A DNA stretch of 5,008 nucleotides from Christensenella sp. UBA7584 (GTDB lineage: Bacteria > Bacillota > Clostridia > Christensenellales > UBA1242), in assembly GCA_002477805.1 (NCBI GenBank), contig DLKQ01000040.1, forward strand, positions 1 to 5,008, written 5' to 3'. A program made the translations under genes and the position numbers. Within the stretch, counting starts at the first letter, position 1, and every line of letters begins with the position of its first letter. The notes beneath the pieces were generated by a model. That model had not been told where the DNA came from and made no database searches. It saw nothing but the letters and a program-made list of their open reading frames with translations. Shown piece by piece: positions 1 to 3,505 of the stretch.

Positions 1-84
1 TATACCACAATAAATAGCAAATAGAACTATAGCAACTCCAATAACTTTCAAAAATATAGAAAACCAATTACTATTTCTGCGCAT
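1..84 (-). CDS. Small membrane protein, N-terminal part only (runs off the left edge)
   Basis: An ATG at 84 opens a minus-strand frame that stays open for 28 codons to the window edge. A textbook Shine-Dalgarno, GAGGAGG at 96-90, lies five bases before the ATG and fixes the start. The visible part has a short polar, positively charged beginning (MRRNSNW) followed by a hydrophobic stretch of about 20 residues (roughly 8-28: Phe, Ile, Leu, Val, Ala). That suits a signal anchor or first transmembrane helix with its N-terminus in the cytoplasm. It has its own promoter (160-168) and lies beyond the terminator of the early operon, so it is a separate transcription unit. I do not recognise the family. 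Whether it belongs to the mobile element cannot be told from 28 residues. Confidence 0.7.
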   Translation of the reverse strand, partial: MRRNSNWFSIFLKVIGVAIVLFAIYCGI

Positions 85-136
85 TACTTCCTCCTCTTAA
101 CTCTTATTTTTTAGTATTTTTATCTGTTGTTTTTGG

Positions 137-143
137 CCCTCCT
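137..143 (-). promoter_or_regulatory. Orphan Shine-Dalgarno-like sequence in the leader of the membrane-protein gene
   Basis: AGGAGGG reads on the minus strand here, about 10-16 bases after the predicted transcription start (near 153) and 53 bases before the real start codon. No ATG, GTG or TTG lies within range, so it does not serve a reading frame. Similar start-proximal SD sequences (STAB-SD, known from the Bacillus thuringiensis cry3A leader) bind 30S subunits and protect mRNA 5' ends from exonucleolytic decay. That role is inference here. Confidence 0.35.
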
Positions 144-159
144 TTTTTTAGTTTGGCTT

Positions 160-168
160 ATTATAACA
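160..168 (-). promoter_or_regulatory. Extended -10 promoter for the leftward membrane-protein gene
   Basis: On the minus strand, TGT followed by a perfect TATAAT (165-160) gives an extended -10 element. No good -35 hexamer lies 16-18 bp upstream, which is usual for extended -10 promoters. The predicted start near 153 leaves a leader of about 70 bases before the ATG at 84. It lies just past the terminator of the upstream operon, which supports it as an independent promoter. Confidence 0.6.
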
Positions 169-207
169 CACGATTTTCAAAAGTCTTAGTTGAGTAAAAA
201 ATTAAAT

Positions 208-241
208 ATTTTTACTATATTTTATTAAATATAGTAAAAAT
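208..241 (-). terminator. Perfect AT-rich hairpin, probable terminator of the leftward early operon
   Basis: Two 15-bp arms (208-222 and 227-241) are perfect reverse complements around a 4-base loop TATT. Only one pair is G-C, so the hairpin is weak for its length. Leftward, it is followed after four bases by a T6 run (revcomp of 196-201). It starts about 40 bases after the stop of the last operon gene (281) and precedes the next promoter, which fits a terminator. Rightward it is followed by TTTT, so it could act in both directions. An operator for an unknown dimeric protein is the alternative. Confidence 0.6.
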
Positions 242-280
242 TTTTAAAAAGTTGAAAAAGTAAATGATTGGCATATAATT

Positions 281-502
281 TTACGGGTTTTTATTTTTCT
301 CTCGGTGTTTTGTAATCGAAATCTCAACCTTGAAATACTTGCAGCGGTTTTTGGTGTCTACGCTGTGAGTGTTGATTGATTCTATCAGTTGTTCCACGTG
401 CTTTTTATCAGCCCATTTTGCCAGTTCATCTAGGTTTAGTGCAATTTTTACTGGTAATTCCAACTCATCTGCACTAACCGCAAGATATACAACTTCTTTC
501 AT
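281..502 (-). CDS. 73-aa small phage-type protein of unknown function
   Basis: This is the last gene of the leftward operon. Its ATG at 502 is preceded by GAGG, and it starts only seven bases after the TGA of the replication-initiator gene, so it is probably translationally coupled. The N-terminal half (VYLAVSADELELPVKIA, then LDELAKWADKK) resembles a group of small proteins common in clostridial phages and integrative elements. They begin with a similar 'Y-AV-ADE-ELP' segment followed by a short helical region, and I know of no experimental role for them. The C-terminus (residues 52-73) is strongly basic (KYFKVEIS, then KHREKNK), which would allow nucleic acid contact, but that is only inference. 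There are no Cys clusters, no signal peptide and no membrane segment. The family resemblance is from memory and was not searched. Confidence 0.8.
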   Translation of the reverse strand: MKEVVYLAVSADELELPVKIALNLDELAKWADKKHVEQLIESINTHSVDTKNRCKYFKVEISITKHREKNKNP

Positions 503-509
503 ATTAACC

Positions 510-1247
510 TCATTTTTTTATTTGATGTTGTTGATGTAGAAAACAACCAAAAATGTAACGTTTTTTGTCTTTAATATCACTACTAAATTTTATTGTTGAT
601 ATAATTTTCATAAACTGGTCTACACTGATAGCTATAATAAGTTGTACTACATCTTCAGCGCTGTACAATTTACCATTGTATTTTATTGGCTTTTTTTCTG
701 CTGTAATCGCATAATCAGCCATTATGCTCAAAACTTCGTTTCCGATAGCTCCAAATTCGCTTTTTTCGTGGCAGTCAAAAAAATCTTGATAATGGCGTTT
801 AAAGTTTTCCACAATATCATCGCGCGTGCACGTTCTTACAGATAATTTATTTTTGTTTTCTTTAACAAACAATGTTTGTTTGTCTGTTTCTTTGATATTA
901 TTCTGATAAAGGAGCGAACCTGGAAGCGACTTTTCACTTTCGCTTTCACTTTTGCTTTGAGTTTCGCTCCGTACTTCGCTTTGAATTTCGCTTCCAAAAT
1001 CTATGTAACTTTCATTTTTTGTATTTTTTATTCCATTTTTGCTACCATTAGTCATATTTCTAATCGATTTATCTAGCGCTGGTTTCATAAGGACAAACGC
1101 AAGTTCTTCTTCAGGGGTTGTGTTAGTAGGTTCTACGCGGGTGATTGCATATCGAACTAGGTTGTATATAATATTTTTCTGCGTCTCTGGCGGAAATCTC
1201 TGTACACATTCATAATACGAAGCGTGAAAAATAAAGTGTTTATTCAT
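510..1247 (-). CDS. Replication-initiator-like protein (DUF6291-like N-terminus, DUF6017-like C-terminus)
   Basis: This 245-aa protein probably starts replication of the element. Residues 1-70 (HFIFHASYYECVQRFPPETQ, then a Y-A---VEP stretch, a KPALDKSI helix and a closing NGSKNG) match the pattern of the DUF6291 domain found at the head of phage replication proteins. Residues 140-240 (IVENFKRHY, KPIKYNGKLYSAEDVV, then a closing YIFGCFLHQ helix) resemble the C-terminal domain (DUF6017) of RepA-type initiators of Firmicute integrative elements. Residues 86-106 form a Ser/Glu-rich linker built of 4-residue units, encoded by 12-bp DNA repeats (933-992). The ATG at 1247 is preferred because AGGAGG (1259-1254) lies six bases upstream; a TTG two codons earlier is too close to the SD. 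The start overlaps the previous stop by eight bases. Both domain calls are from memory and untested. Confidence 0.8.
   Translation of the reverse strand: MNKHFIFHASYYECVQRFPPETQKNIIYNLVRYAITRVEPTNTTPEEELAFVLMKPALDKSIRNMTNGSKNGIKNTKNESYIDFGSEIQSEVRSETQSKSESESEKSLPGSLLYQNNIKETDKQTLFVKENKNKLSVRTCTRDDIVENFKRHYQDFFDCHEKSEFGAIGNEVLSIMADYAITAEKKPIKYNGKLYSAEDVVQLIIAISVDQFMKIISTIKFSSDIKDKKRYIFGCFLHQQHQIKK
933..992 (-). repeat. Five tandem 12-bp direct repeats inside the initiator gene, candidate iterons
   Basis: Read on the minus strand from 992 the units are AGCGAAATTCAA, AGCGAAGTACGG, AGCGAAACTCAA, AGCAAAAGTGAA and AGCGAAAGTGAA (consensus AGCGAAANTSAA). They are exactly contiguous and in phase with the reading frame, encoding SEIQ-SEVR-SETQ-SKSE-SESE. 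An 8-bp inverted repeat (GGAAGCGA at 922-929, TCGCTTCC at 988-995) brackets the block. AT-rich DNA (about 1000-1040) follows on one side. Tandem repeats in the linker of an initiator gene are the arrangement of the lambda origin in gene O. Acting as an origin is inference; a low-complexity linker is the alternative. Confidence 0.6.
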
Positions 1248-1524
1248 CAACAACCTCCTGGGTTTTTGCTGATAATACTTCTATTTCTTTTACCTTTAGT
1301 AGCTTTGCAATTTGAGTAGCTCTATTTTTATTTGTGTATACAAGTTTACCTGTCTTTGTTGGTACAACATAAAGCTCATTGTTTATTAGTTCATCTACAA
1401 GTATAAGGGGACATATCTTTTGTTTTGTTATACTTGTGCTGTTTATAATACAGTAACCAACAACTTGGTTACAAAATGGACACTCGGCACAGCATTTCGG
1501 TTTTTTGTCTACAAATATTTGCAT
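1240..1524 (-). CDS. 94-aa Cys-rich small protein, probable zinc binder
   Basis: The ATG at 1524 is preceded by AGGAG with six bases of spacing. The first 40 residues hold six cysteines at 11, 12, 15, 18, 25 and 38, in the arrangement KCCAECPFC, then GYC, then ICPL. This C-x2/3-C ... C ... C-P-L pattern is shared by small proteins I know from clostridial phages and integrative elements ('CxxCPFC ... C ... CPL'), and it suggests a zinc-stabilised knuckle. The second half (43-94) is Cys-free and mixed in charge, ending in a KVKEIEVLSAKTQEVVDE tail. Its stop overlaps the start of the initiator gene by eight bases, so the two are translationally coupled and it may work with replication. No function is known to me. 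Confidence 0.8.
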   Translation of the reverse strand: MQIFVDKKPKCCAECPFCNQVVGYCIINSTSITKQKICPLILVDELINNELYVVPTKTGKLVYTNKNRATQIAKLLKVKEIEVLSAKTQEVVDE

Positions 1525-1554
1525 ATTTTTCTCCTTTATGGTATAATTTTTTTG

Positions 1555-2028
1555 TTAATATTTTTCGTATGTATTTTGGGCTTGCTCAATTTGGGCTTGC
1601 TCTTTTTTTAATAATTTTTTGTATTTTTGCTCCAGTTTTCTATAAGCCCAGCACAGAAATTCTCTGTTGCTATACAACCCGCATCGATTAAGCACATTTT
1701 TTGTGAGAAGCGGAAAATTCGATTTTTTGACCCTTACACAGTAATTATAGGTAATTGCACCAAAATTAATTTTTTGTGCTGTGCACACATTGTTTGGAGC
1801 CTGTGCACACTTTATTTTTTTATTATCAAGGCTTAATAGTTCGTTTTCGGTGTATAGGTTCCTCAATTTACACTTCCACAACTCACATAGTTGTATTGCT
1901 TGTTCTGGGGTCGGGAGGCAGCGGAAATTTTCAAACTTATTAATAAGAGACCTATCAATATGTAACTCTCTTGCGGTTTGTGCTTGTGTATACCCAGCAC
2001 GTTCTCTAACCTGTTTTAACTTTGGCAT
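1555..2028 (-). CDS. XRE-family HTH regulator with a basic coiled C-terminus
   Basis: Residues 2-60 of this 157-aa protein form a typical Cro/cI-type helix-turn-helix (LKQVRERAGYTQAQTARELH, then IDRSLINKFENFRCLPTPEQA), with the YTQ-QTA first helix and S-INK-E recognition helix. Residues 92-157 are a second region: an ITYNYCVRVK strand, then NVLNRCGLYS, then a long charged helix (REFLCWAYRKLEQKYKKLLKK) likely to be a coiled coil. The ATG at 2028 has GAGGAG at good distance and overlaps the upstream gene's stop by 13 bases. It lies in the middle of the early operon, not at the switch, so it probably acts after induction as a regulator of later genes or of replication. That role is inferred from position only. 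Confidence 0.85.
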   Translation of the reverse strand: MPKLKQVRERAGYTQAQTARELHIDRSLINKFENFRCLPTPEQAIQLCELWKCKLRNLYTENELLSLDNKKIKCAQAPNNVCTAQKINFGAITYNYCVRVKKSNFPLLTKNVLNRCGLYSNREFLCWAYRKLEQKYKKLLKKEQAQIEQAQNTYEKY

Positions 2029-2459
2029 AGATACTCCTCTAACCGCTCAGAGAACATAGCAGATAATCGCTCAAAAATATCACCTATTGTATAGCTCTTT
2101 AGGTTATAATCTTGTATCTCAATCATACAGTCGGTAAGTAATCCGTTAATTGTGTATATGTCCCACGAATTCTCCTTTTGATTTTTCTGTTCCAATTCCT
2201 TCTCGTGGTTTGCCCAAGCATACAAAAATCTGCTTACACTTTGCTGTATGCTACAAGACTTTAAGCAATATCTCATATTGCGTTCAATAACTTGCCAATT
2301 TGTATTGTGTTTTTGGGCAATAGTTTCATATACTTTGCCAATCTTTACTTTTGGCATAGTTGGGGTATTTTTTAGCATATCCACAGCTTCAAGTAGGTAA
2401 TAATACCCATCAATGTTTTGCTTAACATCTTTTTCTATTAGATATTCTTTTAATGTCAT
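2016..2459 (-). CDS. Protein with a Spo0A C-terminal-like DNA-binding domain
   Basis: Residues 1-75 of this 147-aa protein follow the pattern of the DNA-binding effector domain of Spo0A, the sporulation master regulator. IDGYYYLLEAVDML (16-29) matches the 'h-GY-YLR-AI' helix, and VYETIAQKHNT (43-53) followed by VIERNMRY (57-64) matches 'LYP-IAKKFNT---RVERAIRH', the Spo0A HTH. There is no receiver domain, so it cannot take phosphate like Spo0A. Residues 76-147 are charged and helical and match nothing I recognise. The ATG at 2459 is chosen because AGGAG (2469-2465) stands six bases before it; a TTG at 2486 in the same frame lacks an SD. It overlaps the upstream gene by 38 bases and the downstream gene by 13. 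It is probably a transcription regulator of the element. Confidence 0.8.
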   Translation of the reverse strand: MTLKEYLIEKDVKQNIDGYYYLLEAVDMLKNTPTMPKVKIGKVYETIAQKHNTNWQVIERNMRYCLKSCSIQQSVSRFLYAWANHEKELEQKNQKENSWDIYTINGLLTDCMIEIQDYNLKSYTIGDIFERLSAMFSERLEEYLCQS

Positions 2460-2604
2460 AGTTTTCTCCTTTTTTCCATAATTCAAATTCCTGTTTTGTA
2501 GAGTGGGTGTTGAATTCTCTTATTAACCAATTACAAAATTCAACACAAAATCGTTCAAAACAACTTCCACATAAATCTGGATTGTTTGCACAAATAACGA
2601 ACAT
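2422..2604 (-). CDS. 60-aa Cys-rich small protein, unknown function
   Basis: The ATG at 2604 is preceded by a clear AGGAG with six-base spacing, and the gene fits between the Cro-like gene and the Spo0A-C-like gene, so it is probably real despite its size. Cysteines sit at 5, 12, 15, 20, 24 and 60, five of them in the first 24 residues (CGSCFERFCVEFC), which suggests metal binding or a small zinc knuckle. The second half is polar and basic and ends in NRKRC. Its last 38 bases overlap the start of the next gene and contain that gene's ribosome binding site, so its translation should influence the next start. The operator dyad at 2624-2640 lies just upstream. I do not recognise the family. Confidence 0.65.
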   Translation of the reverse strand: MFVICANNPDLCGSCFERFCVEFCNWLIREFNTHSTKQEFELWKKGENYDIKRISNRKRC

Positions 2605-2623
2605 AGTATTCTCCTTTTATTGT

Positions 2624-2640
2624 GTGTCTTAATAAGACAC
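2624..2640. promoter_or_regulatory. Operator O1: perfect 17-bp dyad between the first two early genes
   Basis: GTGTCTTAATAAGACAC is a perfect palindrome around a central A. It matches the dyad at 2871-2887 at 14 of 17 positions, and its half-site recurs at the repressor promoter (2988-2996). It lies in the 39-base gap between the Cro-like gene and the 60-aa gene. No T-run follows on either strand, so it is not a terminator. It probably binds the XRE repressor (3021-3347) and/or the Cro-like protein. Confidence 0.7.
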
Positions 2641-2643
2641 TTG

Positions 2644-2844
2644 TTAACTAAAAAAAATATTATTTACTTCTTCAGCTGTCAGTTTATAACGTTCCTTAAT
2701 TTTGACTATTTCACACTGCTTAAACTCTGTTCTTTCGTTTTTCTTTGAACTAAGACTTTGAGGTGAAATATCAAGGAACATTGCAAGAGTAACATTCGAA
2801 TCATTAAACAATTTCATTTTGCTTTCTAATAAATTCTTTTTCAC
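2644..2844 (-). CDS. Cro-like small DNA-binding protein
   Basis: This is the first gene of the leftward operon and is transcribed divergently from the repressor. The 66-aa product has the layout of small phage Cro/DUF739-type regulators: a first helix (ESKMKLFNDS), the HTH VTLAMFLDISPQSLSSKKN, then a RTEFKQCEIVKIKERYKLTAEEVNNIFF tail matching the usual 'F---EI--IK-RY-LS-EEV--IFF' ending of that group. Translation starts at GTG (2844), supported by AGGAGG seven bases upstream; the ATG at 2817 has no SD. The position opposite the repressor and the operators on both sides of the gene support a role as the opposing switch protein, favouring early gene expression. The family call is from memory and agrees with context. 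Confidence 0.85.
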   Translation of the reverse strand: MKKNLLESKMKLFNDSNVTLAMFLDISPQSLSSKKNERTEFKQCEIVKIKERYKLTAEEVNNIFFS

Positions 2845-2870
2845 TTTTAGGCCTCCTTTTTAGATTTTGT

Positions 2871-2887
2871 GTGTCTTTTTAGGACAC
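2871..2887. promoter_or_regulatory. Operator O2: 17-bp dyad over the early promoter start site
   Basis: GTGTCTTTTTAGGACAC has 5-bp perfect outer arms (GTGTC/GACAC) and the same length and outline as O1. Its edge is four bases downstream of the -10 of the leftward promoter, so it covers the predicted start (near 2885) and the first transcribed bases. A bound repressor would block initiation. Confidence 0.7.
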
Positions 2888-2891
2888 TTTT

Positions 2892-2920
2892 ATAATAACA
2901 CGCTTTTTTGATAATGTCAA
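2892..2920 (-). promoter_or_regulatory. Strong leftward early promoter
   Basis: Minus strand: a perfect -35 TTGACA (2920-2915), a 17-bp spacer, and -10 TATTAT (2897-2892) with an extended TG motif just before it. An AT tract upstream (2921-2960) could act as an UP element. It drives the Cro-like gene and the downstream early operon. The leader runs from about 2885 to the GTG at 2844. Confidence 0.85.
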
Positions 2921-2959
2921 TGGTTTTTTAAAATTTTTTTTAATTTTATGAAAATTTTA

Positions 2960-2988
2960 TTGAATTTTAAGAAACATTATGATATAAT
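2960..2988 (+). promoter_or_regulatory. Rightward promoter of the repressor-recombinase operon
   Basis: -35 TTGAAT (2960-2965), a 17-bp spacer and a perfect -10 TATAAT (2983-2988). The predicted start near 2995 lies inside the half-operator, and the ribosome binding site follows at 3005-3010. The -35 matches consensus at 4 of 6, so it should be weaker than the opposing early promoter. The -35 elements of the two divergent promoters are about 40 bp apart. Confidence 0.8.
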
Positions 2989-2996
2989 TAAGACAC
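2988..2996 (+). promoter_or_regulatory. Operator half-site O3 at the repressor promoter
   Basis: TTAAGACAC shares TAAGACAC with the right arm of O1 and directly follows the -10 of the repressor promoter, overlapping the likely start site. The left arm is not conserved, so it should be weaker than O1 and O2. This is what is expected for repressor autoregulation at high concentration, or for Cro-like silencing of the repressor. Confidence 0.5.
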
Positions 2997-3020
2997 AAAT
3001 AAAAGAGGAGATATGTGTTT

Positions 3021-3347
3021 ATGAAAATGGGGGATATTATCAAGCAGCTTAGACTTCAAAAAGGTATAACACAAGAAGAACTTGGCAAGGTAATAGGTGT
3101 GCAGAAATCGGCTATAAGGAAGTATGAAAGTGGTATGGTTGAAAATATGAAAAGAACTTCAATAAAAAAAATGGCTGATTATTTTGGTGTTTCTCCTACT
3201 TACTTAATGGGGATGGAAAATATGAACTACGAAACAATTAATTCTCCGATTGAAGATGCAATTCTAACCATCTGCAAAAGTCTTTCAGAAAAGCAGAAAG
3301 GCGAAGTTTTGGTTTATGCTACAAATTTATTAAAAATCAACTCTTAA
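3021..3347 (+). CDS. Short XRE-family repressor without a protease domain
   Basis: Residues 3-65 of this 108-aa protein are a canonical Cro/cI helix-turn-helix (GDIIKQLRLQKGITQEELGK, VQKSAIRKYESG, then IKKMADYFGVSPTYLMG). The rest (75-108) is one amphipathic helix region, likely for dimerisation. There is no S24/LexA-type peptidase domain, so RecA-driven self-cleavage is not possible. It faces the Cro-like gene and sits between operators and the recombinase, the usual place of the lysogeny repressor. The start is uncertain: ATG 3021 lies 10 bases after GAGGAG (3005-3010), while GTG 3015, in frame, lies four bases after it. ATG 3027 would begin MGDIIKQLR, a typical family start, but is too far from the SD. 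Its stop overlaps the next start in TAATG. Confidence 0.9.
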   Translation: MKMGDIIKQLRLQKGITQEELGKVIGVQKSAIRKYESGMVENMKRTSIKKMADYFGVSPTYLMGMENMNYETINSPIEDAILTICKSLSEKQKGEVLVYATNLLKINS

Positions 3348-3505
3348 TGTCATACATCATCGCTGCAACTGTGCAAATGTATAATAATAATTGCATAATT
3401 CAAGGCTATTTTGATGCTAAGGGGGAGAAGAGTCAAAAAAAGGAAAATCAGCCTATCTTGTTGGTTAATAACAACAAGGGATTAGAAGGAAATTTAAATG
3501 AGTAA
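3347..3505 (+). CDS. 52-aa small protein coupled between repressor and recombinase
   Basis: The frame opens with the ATG that shares one base with the repressor stop (TAATG, 3345-3349) and closes with a TAA that overlaps the recombinase start by eight bases (ATGAGTAA, 3498-3505). No SD precedes it, so translation would rely on termination-reinitiation coupling. The product begins MSYIIAATVQMYNNNCIIQG, has a charged middle (DAKGEKSQKKEN) and ends PILLVNNNKGLEGNLNE. It looks soluble, with short beta-prone segments at each end, one Cys (16), and no membrane segment. The exact fit on both sides is the main evidence that it is real. I do not recognise it. A role as recombination directionality factor, antirepressor or repressor partner would be a guess. 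Confidence 0.65.
   Translation: MSYIIAATVQMYNNNCIIQGYFDAKGEKSQKKENQPILLVNNNKGLEGNLNE

Noticed and set aside
933..992. CRISPR array
   Set aside because: The units are 12 bp, contiguous, without spacers and inside a coding frame.
642..1076. Two plus-strand open frames (642-845 and 876-1076)
   Set aside because: Both lie antisense within the replication-initiator gene, lack ribosome binding sites, and translate to Phe-rich strings that mirror the Lys/Glu/Ser codons of the real gene.
1248..1253. TTG start for the initiator protein two codons upstream
   Set aside because: It directly follows AGGAGG with no spacing, whereas the ATG at 1247 has a six-base spacing.
1420..2059. Several plus-strand open frames over 1420-2059
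   Set aside because: They are shadows of the 94-aa, XRE and Spo0A-C-like genes on the minus strand, which have clear SDs, overlapping operon spacing and recognisable domains. The plus frames have none.
2460..2486. TTG start giving the Spo0A-C-like protein nine extra residues
   Set aside because: There is no SD before 2486, and the extra codons include the SD that serves the ATG at 2459.
2624..2640. Terminator between the Cro-like and 60-aa genes
   Set aside because: The dyad is not followed by a T-run on either strand, and its sequence recurs at both switch promoters, which fits an operator.
3013..3024. ATG at 3013 as repressor start
   Set aside because: It is out of frame, gives a three-codon peptide ending at TGA, and is only two bases from the SD.
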